Positions 31,853-38,773 of a stretch of DNA of 38,773 nucleotides are shown in pieces; positions within the stretch are counted from its first letter, which is position 1, and every line of letters starts with the position of its first letter. Source of the DNA: an uncultured Clostridia bacterium (GTDB lineage Bacteria > Bacillota > Clostridia > Christensenellales > Borkfalkiaceae); assembly GCA_947177975.1 (NCBI GenBank), contig CAMWWH010000005.1:1-38773 (forward strand), given 5' to 3'. The position numbers and the translations under genes are program-made. Below the pieces are notes generated by a model, which did not search any database, was not told the DNA's origin, and saw only the letters and a list, made by a program, of their open reading frames with translations.

Positions 31853-34708
31853 TTAGTCTAACTCGTAACCGAGGTTGTACTGCTTGTTTATAGCGTACCA
31901 GCCGTTCTCCATGATACCGACTCTGTTCTGGAAGTTACTGCTATTAATAAGAGTAACGATTTTTGCGCCGGTGTTATAGGTCTTATAGTTGCCGAGGGAC
32001 TCCTGACCGCAAACGTTTGCAGACGAGCCGAGACCGTAGTAAAGGATATCGATTAAGATATTGGTGGTCTGGTTGGTCTTGGAGTTGTTGTAGAAGTACG
32101 TACCAGAAATCTTCGTCTGGTTGGAATCCTTCAGAATCTGCTGTTCGTTCGCCGTCATAGGAAGCGCCGTGGGAGTAATGAGATACCAAGGGCTCTCGTT
32201 TTCGTCAAGCGTAAGCTTAACGTGCTTTAACGTACCGTTGAGCAACGCCTTGGTTACGGTAGCAGCACCGTTAATGCCGGCAGTTGCGGTAGCCTGATAC
32301 TCGAAGCCCTGATTCTTATTACCGATAGGCAACGTAGAACCGATGACGTAACGCGCATAGTTGGTGTAGTTATCTTTCGCACTGATAAGGATGTTATTGC
32401 CAGTACCGCCGCCGGTCTTGATGGAAACTGTAACAGGCACTTCTTGACCTTGTTGATTAGTGGTATAGCCGGTTATAACTTCAGTACTATTGCCATGATA
32501 GAAAGATGCATTCAAATCGGTAAGAACGGGAATCTGAGTACCGTTATATGCCAAACCTGTATAAACTTTTTCGTTATAGATGAAGTACTGACCCTTGTAT
32601 TCCTTCTTTACCGAATACTGTGCAGGCGCATAATTGGTTGCATCGGCAAGCTTAACGCCCACTTCGGCAGGAGTTTTATCGGTAACTTCATTCGCATACC
32701 ACCAGCCGTCGGCATCCTCGGTGTTGCCCTTTACGGACTGAGGTCCGTAGGACATAAGCAACTGACCGTCGGTCGAGAAGAAGTAGTCGATGAATGCAAG
32801 TACCGCGGAAAGCTTATCGGTATTACCCGTAATCGACTTGGGTACGCAGAAGCCGGTATTCTTAACCGAACGCCAGCTTTCGGTGAATCTCATAATGTCG
32901 GTGTGGTCGCCGTCGCCGTCGACGTCCCACTTGGAAACAGCGTTTACAATGGGTCCGAAGTTATACTTCGTATCGGCCAAACCCATACCTTTCAAAGTCT
33001 GAGTCTGAACGTAGTCGTGAAGCATAAACGTCTGTACGCCCGAATTGTCCGTCGCAATGGTGGTCGCCGAATAAGTAACGGTAGAAAGCAAGTTACCTTG
33101 TGTATCAGCCTGCAACTTACCATCCTCATCGTAATAGCCGTCTTTTTCAACGCCGTCTTCAGTCTTAGTCTTTAACACATAACCGTACTCGCCACCTTCG
33201 GATTTGGGCTTGGTCAAAACATCTATTTCTACCTTAGTATATTTCGCAGTCATATCGTTAGTACCGATATAGACGAGACCTTCCTTGGTAAGAGAGTTGA
33301 AGTTGTTGAGGATGTCATAGGTGCTTGCATCCCCACGCGCGTCCTGAATCTGACCGTTTGCATCGAAGTAGGTGTATTCGTAACGGGACTCGAGACCGCG
33401 GACGCCGTAAAGCTCGCCTGCGAGAGCCATAAGGTCTACACGCCTCTGGGTAGTCTGCTGACGACCTGCAATTGCGAAAACGTCTTCAACGTCAGACTTG
33501 CTGTTACTGAGAGCGGTCGCGCTGCAAACAACGCAACGGGACATCGCAACCAAAAGGTCAACGTCCCAGCCTGCGGATGCAGAAAGGAACACGTCGGAAA
33601 GCTTGGTGTAGAACTGAGCGCCCGCTTCGGTCTGATATGCAACCTTAATGTATTCCTGAAGAACCTTTGCAAGCTTTCCGCCGGATACTTCACCCTGCGT
33701 AGTATTAATTATAAAGTTCTGTATATCAACGATGTTGCCGCTTGTGCTGTCGGCGGGATAAGCCGTGCCGCCCGTCGCGTCGGAAATAGCCGTAGCAAGA
33801 GCAGACGTGCCGGTAGCCGCTTCTAACGCCGCTCCGTAGTTAACTTTAAGCTTAACGGTACCGATTACGCCGTTAGCGTCGGCAGTTCCGTTAGGGTCGG
33901 TCGTGTCTACCGTGTAAGAACCGTCAGTTCCCATATAAGCCGTTGCGGAAGATGCGTTAGATACGATAGCGCCGTAGTCAGCCTTAGCCTTCTTAGCATC
34001 TGCCTGTTCCTTGAACGTGCCGGTGTACGTAGCTAACTTGGTATCGTTGCCGTCGAGGATTTCCTTTACCCAGTTATGGTTAACCATCGAATATTTTTCA
34101 ATATCGTCGTTGCCGTCGAAGTAAGGAGCAGCATACATACCGCCCTTATAGTCGCCGGTAAGCGAGTACTTAGTTACGGGGTTCGCATCGAGGAACGCCT
34201 TGTAATTAGGCATATATTCGAGATAGTCCGTAAGGTTGAGGAATGAACCGGAGTTTTTGTTGATTTCTTCCAAAGAACCCGTGATTACGTCGTAATCGGA
34301 AAGGTTATTGTTCTTTATGGGAGTTGAAACCTGATCGCCCGAACCGAGGTTCTGGAACGAATCGTTAAGTTTTAAAGCAGAGGTCGTGCTGAGCTGAGTC
34401 TGTAAAGCTGCCCATGCAGGTTTTAAAGCGCCTGCGCCATACTGCTTGCCGTCGGGCATATAAGTATTACCGGAAAGATCGGACGAAGTGTAAGAAATGC
34501 CCTGCTGCTTCGTGTTCGAGTTACCTACGTTCAGATTTAACTGAGTATTCGCAGCCCAGGTAAGCTTGCCGCTTTCGTCCAACTTGGGCTTAACGACGCT
34601 GTCGCCGCCGTTATCTCCGCCGCCGCCGCAACCGAACATACCGAACGCCATTGTTCCTGCCATTACTACGGCAACCGCAGCGCTGGCAATTTTGAGTTTC
34701 TTGTTCAT
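31853..34708 (-). CDS. Very large ABC sugar-importer solute-binding lipoprotein
   Basis: 951 residues. Lipobox MFGC with Cys27 and a glycine-rich linker. The chain has the family-1 extracellular binding-protein style (YDVITGSLEEINKNSGSFLNLTDYLEY early; FTESWRSVKNTGFCVPKSITGNTDKLSAVLAFIDYFFSTDGQLLMSYGPQ later). The usual length of LplA/LipO-type proteins is about 450-560, so extra material, probably around residues 230-430 and 700-900, nearly doubles it. Ligand is inferred from context to be oligogalacturonides. AAGGAG ribosome site; a promoter-like sequence lies directly upstream. Third to fourth in the operon after the two permeases. Confidence 0.9.
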   Translation of the reverse strand: MNKKLKIASAAVAVVMAGTMAFGMFGCGGGGDNGGDSVVKPKLDESGKLTWAANTQLNLNVGNSNTKQQGISYTSSDLSGNTYMPDGKQYGAGALKPAWAALQTQLSTTSALKLNDSFQNLGSGDQVSTPIKNNNLSDYDVITGSLEEINKNSGSFLNLTDYLEYMPNYKAFLDANPVTKYSLTGDYKGGMYAAPYFDGNDDIEKYSMVNHNWVKEILDGNDTKLATYTGTFKEQADAKKAKADYGAIVSNASSATAYMGTDGSYTVDTTDPNGTADANGVIGTVKLKVNYGAALEAATGTSALATAISDATGGTAYPADSTSGNIVDIQNFIINTTQGEVSGGKLAKVLQEYIKVAYQTEAGAQFYTKLSDVFLSASAGWDVDLLVAMSRCVVCSATALSNSKSDVEDVFAIAGRQQTTQRRVDLMALAGELYGVRGLESRYEYTYFDANGQIQDARGDASTYDILNNFNSLTKEGLVYIGTNDMTAKYTKVEIDVLTKPKSEGGEYGYVLKTKTEDGVEKDGYYDEDGKLQADTQGNLLSTVTYSATTIATDNSGVQTFMLHDYVQTQTLKGMGLADTKYNFGPIVNAVSKWDVDGDGDHTDIMRFTESWRSVKNTGFCVPKSITGNTDKLSAVLAFIDYFFSTDGQLLMSYGPQSVKGNTEDADGWWYANEVTDKTPAEVGVKLADATNYAPAQYSVKKEYKGQYFIYNEKVYTGLAYNGTQIPVLTDLNASFYHGNSTEVITGYTTNQQGQEVPVTVSIKTGGGTGNNILISAKDNYTNYARYVIGSTLPIGNKNQGFEYQATATAGINGAATVTKALLNGTLKHVKLTLDENESPWYLITPTALPMTANEQQILKDSNQTKISGTYFYNNSKTNQTTNILIDILYYGLGSSANVCGQESLGNYKTYNTGAKIVTLINSSNFQNRVGIMENGWYAINKQYNLGYELD

Positions 34709-34736
34709 TTATTTTTCTCCTTAATTTATTTTTTGT

Positions 34737-34764
34737 TTTATAATGCAGGCTTTGCCTGTATCAA
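34737..34764 (-). promoter_or_regulatory. Possible internal promoter with palindromic spacer
   Basis: Minus strand TTGATA (34759-34764), 16-bp spacer, TATAAA (34737-34742) just before the binding-protein gene. The spacer contains the palindrome CAGGC-TTT-GCCTG (34746-34758). It could be an internal promoter overlapped by an operator, or just an mRNA hairpin. Confidence 0.45.
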
Positions 34765-34772
34765 TCTGATTA

Positions 34773-35720
34773 TTATTCCTTTACGCCGCCCATATTTACG
34801 CCCTTGGCGAAATACTTCTGAATGAAAGGATATATGCACAAAATAGGAATAACCGCGCAGATAACCATTGCATACACAACGGAAAGAGCCGACAAATCTT
34901 TGGTACTGTAACCGCCGCGGATAACCTCTTCCCACGACGCATATTCCTCGTGAGGTTTGACAAGCTCGGAAGATTTATCGATAAAGTCTCGGATATAAAC
35001 CTGTACAGGCCACGAGTAATTCTGCTGTTTCATCATTCTCATTGCCCAGAAATAGCCGTTCCAACGCGAAATCGCAAAGAACAGTGCAACCGTAGCAATA
35101 GTAGCTTTACTCATAGGAATGTAAACTTTCCAAAGAATCTGCATTTCCGTAGCGCCGTCGATTCTTGCAGCCTCCTCTATCTCAGCGGGAACGCCCTCGA
35201 AAGAGTTTCTTAACAGAATTACGTTGGTCGCGTTCATACCCATCGCAATGATAACCAGCCACTTTTCGTCGATTTCCGTCCAGGGCTTGCCTGCGATTGC
35301 AGCCATTATGTTACCGGTAGTCTGATAGTTTAAGAACTGAGGAACGATACCTGCGGAGAACCACATCGTGAATACGAGGAAGAAGTTCCAAGCATGTCTG
35401 CCCATCAAACGCTTCTTGGAGAGCGCGTATGCGCCCATAAGCGTATAAACCATACACCAGATGGTACCCACGACCGCCATAAACAACGTGTTGGCGTAGC
35501 TTATCCAGTATTTGTTGTCAGTGAAAACGTATTTGTAAGCTATACTTTGGAATTCGACCGGTATAATAACCACCTTGCCGCTTTCAACCGCGTTTGCCGA
35601 GCTGAACGAACAGCTAAGCGCATATATGAAGGGATACACGCACAACAACGCGAAAACTATCAAAAATACGTACGCAACAATTTTGAATATCAGTTCCGAT
35701 ACTTCTATTTTTCTTTTCAT
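34773..35720 (-). CDS. CUT1 sugar ABC transporter permease (YtcP/AraQ type)
   Basis: 315 residues with six hydrophobic helices, the first near FKIVAYVFLIVFALLCVYPFI. The EAA loop that docks the ATPase is EAARIDGA. The ending KYFAKGVNMGGVKE is characteristic of the YtcP/LplC permeases of oligosaccharide importers. Pairs with the LplB-type permease upstream (15-bp gap) to form the membrane channel. Confidence 0.95.
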   Translation of the reverse strand: MKRKIEVSELIFKIVAYVFLIVFALLCVYPFIYALSCSFSSANAVESGKVVIIPVEFQSIAYKYVFTDNKYWISYANTLFMAVVGTIWCMVYTLMGAYALSKKRLMGRHAWNFFLVFTMWFSAGIVPQFLNYQTTGNIMAAIAGKPWTEIDEKWLVIIAMGMNATNVILLRNSFEGVPAEIEEAARIDGATEMQILWKVYIPMSKATIATVALFFAISRWNGYFWAMRMMKQQNYSWPVQVYIRDFIDKSSELVKPHEEYASWEEVIRGGYSTKDLSALSVVYAMVICAVIPILCIYPFIQKYFAKGVNMGGVKE

Positions 35721-35735
35721 TGTAACCGTTCCCCC

Positions 35736-36791
35736 TTAGTACAGCGATACGCCGCTTGCCTTCTTGGCAACAGTGTTTGCGCCTATAACCAGAATCATAC
35801 CGATCAGGTTATTGACCATTTCCGCCGCTATGCCGAGTGCCGTACTACCACCCGACTCGCTCCAACGGTTGGAAAGTGTCGCAACTATATCCGCCGACTC
35901 GTAGTTGGAAGTGTTGGACATAAGATATACCTTTTCATATCCGACCGACAACAGCGTGCCGACTTTCATTATAAGCATTATTACGACTGTGGATAAAATC
36001 GAAGGAATTACGACGTAACGCATCTGTTGCATCTTGCTTGCGCCGTCTATCTGCGCCGCCTCGTAAGACGTGGGAGAAACCGCAATTACCGCCGCGAAGA
36101 ACACTATTGAGTCGTAGCCGCCGTGCTCCCAGATGCCGACAATCTGATAAATCGCTCTGAAATATCTGTCCGAGAACACCAAGCCGTAAGGAGACGTAGC
36201 TGCATCGTGCAACGCACCGGAGGGCGATATCGCCATCAACAGCTTAGATACTATACCCGTTCCCATTGTACCGCCGCGGAAAAGAACGATCGTCAACGCG
36301 GTGATAATAACGGTGGACATGAACTTAGGCAGGTACACACATACCTGCATAATGCTTCTTGCTATGTTGGACTTTACTTCGTTAAAGAAAAGCGCCAGAA
36401 TTATAGGGAACGGGAAGCCGAACAATAATCCGTAGAACGCGATTATGAACGTGTTCCTGAACGCACGCCAGAACTCGTTTGCCTGACCTCCGAAGAATAA
36501 CTCTTTAAAGTTCGTCAGACCGTACCATACCTGATCTTCTACCTTGGTCGCACTTGCAGGGTTCTTAAAAGCCGCAAGCAACTGGTACATCGGCAAATAA
36601 CGCCAAAGCAAATATACCACTACCATGGGAACAAGCATTAAATACAAACGCCAGTCCTTTAAGATGGTAATTCCGGTGGTCTTCCAGTGGTTCCTCTCTG
36701 TTTCGTCCCTTACTTTCTGCTCCTGCGACATGCTGTATGTGCCTGTCGCTTCGTCATATTCAAGGAAATCGTCACATTTGAGCTTGAACAT
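35736..36791 (-). CDS. CUT1 sugar ABC transporter permease (LplB type)
   Basis: 351 residues. A soluble N-terminus of ~45 residues precedes six membrane helices, with LYLMLVPMVVVYLLWRYLPM as the first, typical of LplB. EAA loop is EAAQIDGA. The C-terminal GIAAEMVNNLIGMILVIGAN and last basic residues match the family. The ATG at 36791 has GGGAGGG 7 nt upstream; the open frame continues to 36812 but that GTG/ATG region contains the ribosome site. Confidence 0.95.
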   Translation of the reverse strand: MFKLKCDDFLEYDEATGTYSMSQEQKVRDETERNHWKTTGITILKDWRLYLMLVPMVVVYLLWRYLPMYQLLAAFKNPASATKVEDQVWYGLTNFKELFFGGQANEFWRAFRNTFIIAFYGLLFGFPFPIILALFFNEVKSNIARSIMQVCVYLPKFMSTVIITALTIVLFRGGTMGTGIVSKLLMAISPSGALHDAATSPYGLVFSDRYFRAIYQIVGIWEHGGYDSIVFFAAVIAVSPTSYEAAQIDGASKMQQMRYVVIPSILSTVVIMLIMKVGTLLSVGYEKVYLMSNTSNYESADIVATLSNRWSESGGSTALGIAAEMVNNLIGMILVIGANTVAKKASGVSLY

Positions 36792-36833
36792 TGTTTTCCC
36801 TCCCAATATCATTAAATATATATGAGTATATTT

Positions 36834-37532
36834 TTAATCGTATAAATCGTTTTCGCGGTTTAAAATACTCAGCGATTCCTCGTCGATTTCCACGGGTTCG
36901 TCGCCGAACGCATCCCGACGCATTCTGTCGCGGCGCTCTTTATCAATCCGCTTTAAATAGCTCTTCTGGTCTTCGAACATTCCGTCCAGCCGCCGCAGAA
37001 CCAAAATCACCACTACCGACATTACCAGCGACAGCATATCGGCTATTGCAAACCCCGCAAAGCCCGACCACGCGGTCAAACCGCTTATCGGAGAAATAGC
37101 GTATGTAATCGCAAAGACTACCGACCTGCCGAGATAGATACTCAGCCAACCGCCGATGGCGAACAGCGCCGAGCTCCACCACCGAGCCCTTATCTTATCC
37201 TTGCCTATAAATTTTATCGGGATAAGCATGAGCGCTATAAACGCATTTCCTATAATATATGTTGCATACTGCAAGCCAGACGCCGAACCGGACAACACAC
37301 AGCTCAACAGTCCGCAACACGCTGAGTAGATTATGCCTTGCCAGCCCCACCTCATCATTACCGTCAGTACTATCGGTACGAGCAACGAGAAAGTGTACGT
37401 CGCCGCGGAAGGAAACCATTTCCCCGCATAAAACGTAAGTATTTCGGCTACCGCTAATATCAATGCGAAAACGAATAAGTCCGTCGTCCTATATTGATTA
37501 ACAGATATCAGTCTTGAACCGTTTTTTCGCAT
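36834..37532 (-). CDS. Six-helix membrane protein, first gene of the importer operon
   Basis: 232 residues, not firmly recognised. Five to six hydrophobic segments begin at about residue 18 (DLFVFALILAVAEILTFYAG), with conserved-looking MRWGWQGIIYSACCGLLS and a final helix around ADMLSLVMSVVVILVLRRL, then a ~50-residue charged C-terminus (KERRDRMRRDAFGDEPVEID). The spacing of helices recalls ECF-transporter S components or the membrane proteins of unknown function seen before sugar-permease genes, but no binding signature is evident. First gene after the operon promoter, 42 bp before the LplB-type gene. Confidence 0.75.
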   Translation of the reverse strand: MRKNGSRLISVNQYRTTDLFVFALILAVAEILTFYAGKWFPSAATYTFSLLVPIVLTVMMRWGWQGIIYSACCGLLSCVLSGSASGLQYATYIIGNAFIALMLIPIKFIGKDKIRARWWSSALFAIGGWLSIYLGRSVVFAITYAISPISGLTAWSGFAGFAIADMLSLVMSVVVILVLRRLDGMFEDQKSYLKRIDKERRDRMRRDAFGDEPVEIDEESLSILNRENDLYD

Positions 37533-37563
37533 AGTTTATCGTTTCGCACAAAAAATACAAAGC

Positions 37564-37578
37564 ATAATGTTACATTAT
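37564..37578. promoter_or_regulatory. 15-bp palindrome, candidate operator
   Basis: ATAATGT-T-ACATTAT is a perfect 7-bp inverted repeat with a one-base centre. It lies just downstream of the predicted start of the importer-operon transcript and 58 bp upstream of the pectinesterase -35 box, a good place for a repressor controlling both divergent units. Confidence 0.5.
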
Positions 37579-37594
37579 CACATTTAGCTTAATC

Positions 37595-37623
37595 ATTATA
37601 ACACGCACAAATTTAAAAATCAA
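37595..37623 (-). promoter_or_regulatory. Promoter for the pectin importer operon
   Basis: Minus strand TTGATT (37618-37623), 17-bp spacer, TATAAT (37595-37600). Confidence 0.75.
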
Positions 37624-37635
37624 TACTTTTTTTAA

Positions 37636-37664
37636 TTGTTTCACAAAAAAAATTATGCTACAAT
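37636..37664 (+). promoter_or_regulatory. Promoter for the pectinesterase gene
   Basis: TTGTTT (37636-37641), 17-bp spacer, TACAAT (37659-37664), followed by AAAAGGAG and the ATG at 37691. Divergent from and 12 bp away from the importer-operon -35 box. Confidence 0.7.
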
Positions 37665-37690
37665 ATTGCCGTTAAAAGGAGCTCCCTCTT

Positions 37691-38659
37691 ATGGATATTC
37701 TGAACGTCGCGCCGAATGACAATTTGACCGATATCTTGTCAAAAATTACTCAACCGACCACAATATATCTTAAAAAAGGCGTTTATCACACCAAACTCGT
37801 CATTGCCGCCGACGACGTCACTCTGATTGGCGAAGACCGTGAAACAACGGTTATCGCCTACGACGATTACGCAAGAAAACCCCACTGCGACGGCAGAGAG
37901 TACAACACTTTCCGCACTTTCACCGTGTGTGTAACGGGTGAAAGAGTCGTGATAGACAACCTTACGATAGCCAACACAAACACCTCGCCCGAAACTCAGG
38001 GACAGTGCGTCGCTCTGTCGGTAAACGCAAAGACGTTCCGCGCGAAAAACTGCGATTTAAAGTCCACGCAGGATACCCTTTTCACCGCTCCATTCCCCGA
38101 CGACCTCGTTATAAGATATTCGGGACTGACCGACGACCCCACATATTACGACGGATTTATTCCGCGCGAGCAGTTATATATGGAGGGCGGGGCTTTCCAT
38201 TATTTCGAAAACTGCCGCGTTTACGGCACGGTCGATTTCGTGTTCGGCGGTGCGGCGGCTTTATTCGAAAACTGCGAGTTTATTTCGCTTAAAGAAAAGC
38301 GCGGTATCGGATTTGTCGCAGCCCCCTGCCATTCGCTCAGACAAGAGCTCGGGTATCTGTTTTACAAGTGCAAATTCGCAAACGGCGGCGCAGACAACGG
38401 CAGCGTGTACCTTGCAAGACCTTGGCGCGATTTCGGCAAGTGTGTATTTTTAGACTGCTCGTTAGACAGCCATATTTCGCCCCTGCTCTTCGACAAGTGG
38501 AACGACACCTACCGCGACAAAACGGCGAGGTTTTCATTCTGCAACTTGAAGGGCGGAAATCTTGCTCCCGTGACTTGGGCGCGCGAAATCACTACCGAAC
38601 GCGCAAATGAAATTATAAATGGTTTTACGGCACTGAAAAAGAAGTATTTTGACAAATAA
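37691..38659 (+). CDS. Pectin methylesterase (CE8), intracellular
   Basis: 322 residues, no signal peptide. CE8 motifs are complete: STQDTLF with Q127 and acid/base D128, GTVDFVFG with nucleophile D182, and LARPWRDFGK with R243 stabilising the intermediate. It removes methyl esters from galacturonate residues, giving methanol and free acid. A ~25-residue insertion after QDTLF is larger than in secreted plant-type enzymes and includes the YYDGFIPREQLYMEGGAFHYF loop. Being cytoplasmic, it should act on imported methylated oligogalacturonides, before GH28 and GH105. Divergent from, and probably co-regulated with, the importer operon. Confidence 0.96.
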   Translation: MDILNVAPNDNLTDILSKITQPTTIYLKKGVYHTKLVIAADDVTLIGEDRETTVIAYDDYARKPHCDGREYNTFRTFTVCVTGERVVIDNLTIANTNTSPETQGQCVALSVNAKTFRAKNCDLKSTQDTLFTAPFPDDLVIRYSGLTDDPTYYDGFIPREQLYMEGGAFHYFENCRVYGTVDFVFGGAAALFENCEFISLKEKRGIGFVAAPCHSLRQELGYLFYKCKFANGGADNGSVYLARPWRDFGKCVFLDCSLDSHISPLLFDKWNDTYRDKTARFSFCNLKGGNLAPVTWAREITTERANEIINGFTALKKKYFDK

Positions 38660-38675
38660 TAATATATTATGAAAT

Positions 38676-38705
38676 AAGCCCCGCGGCGATTTCGCCGCGG
38701 GGCTT
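38676..38705. terminator. Bidirectional intrinsic terminator after the pectinesterase gene
   Basis: Perfect 14-bp stem AAGCCCCGCGGCGA/TCGCCGCGGGGCTT (38676-38689, 38692-38705), tail TATTATTTT on the plus strand and ATTTCATAAT on the minus strand. It separates the pectinesterase gene from a convergent gene. Confidence 0.87.
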
Positions 38706-38720
38706 TATTATTTTCACAAA

Positions 38721-38773
38721 TTAAAATCCGAAATATTCCTGCGCGTTGTTGTAGCAAACGTCCTCGACGATTT
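38721..38773 (-). CDS. 3' end of a gene running off the window
   Basis: The last 16 codons before a TAA at 38721-38723 read IVEDVCYNNAQEYFGF. A C-terminal N-A-x-x-Y/L-F-G pattern is common at the end of amidohydrolase and TatD-like TIM-barrel enzymes, so that is my best guess. The gene begins outside the window and a terminator follows it, so the reading frame is likely real. Confidence 0.5.
   Translation of the reverse strand, partial: IVEDVCYNNAQEYFGF

Noticed and set aside
32444-33175. 243-codon plus-strand open frame inside the binding-protein gene
   Set aside because: Antisense shadow with no start signals; the opposite strand encodes a coherent lipoprotein.
1-38773. CRISPR array, tRNA, rRNA, insertion sequence or prophage genes
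   Set aside because: Looked for on both strands by eye; no regularly spaced repeats, cloverleaf, transposase, integrase or phage structural protein was found.

Overview
The window looks like a chromosomal segment of an uncultured gut Clostridia-type Firmicute (the Christensenellales area is my best guess, by inference only). The evidence is strong GGAGG ribosome binding sites, sigma-A promoters with 17-bp spacers, an L27 protein with the Firmicutes-style cleavable N-terminus, LytTR/DUF3021, YitT and CUT1 sugar-importer families, and mid-range GC. I see no rRNA, tRNA, CRISPR array, transposase or phage gene.

Layout. 1-4.6 kb: glycogen branching enzyme and an intracellular GH13 enzyme on the minus strand, separated by a 120-bp inverted-repeat element; the GH13 gene has a long structured leader. 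4.6-9.3 kb: a YitT membrane protein (+) and a 1,154-residue surface lipoprotein (-). 9.4-12.7 kb: KDPG aldolase (-), then a two-gene plus-strand operon of a chloramphenicol-acetyltransferase-like protein and a TIR-like (PF10137-type) protein, which is a candidate defence unit; then a small helical protein (-). 12.7-15.8 kb (+): rplU and rpmA with no prp gene between them, a GNAT acetyltransferase, and an AraC regulator followed by a diacylglycerol-kinase-like enzyme. 15.8-19.6 kb (-): a LytTR-DUF3021-ABC exporter operon with its own 21-bp-phased direct repeats, and an XRE regulator with a strict five-residue glycine repeat. 19.6-38.7 kb: a pectin utilisation locus.

How the pectin locus works. 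A surface lipoprotein and a secreted PL9 pectate lyase (minus-strand operon, one-nucleotide junction) would cut polygalacturonate outside the cell. An eleven-gene minus-strand operon starting at 37532 encodes two CUT1 permeases, a very large solute-binding lipoprotein, a multi-sugar ATPase, five uncharacterised membrane proteins, and signal-less GH28 and GH105 enzymes. A divergent pectin methylesterase gene, also without a signal peptide, shares its control region. Oligogalacturonides would therefore be imported and then de-esterified and hydrolysed in the cytoplasm, ending in KDG/KDPG metabolism where the KDPG aldolase at 9.4 kb would act.

Most worth following up: the conserved-looking membrane proteins inside the importer operon, the CAT-like/TIR-like pair, the XRE protein with 19 glycines in perfect five-residue register, Lys/Ala/Pro tails added to housekeeping proteins, and His/Cys modules shared by two lipoproteins.
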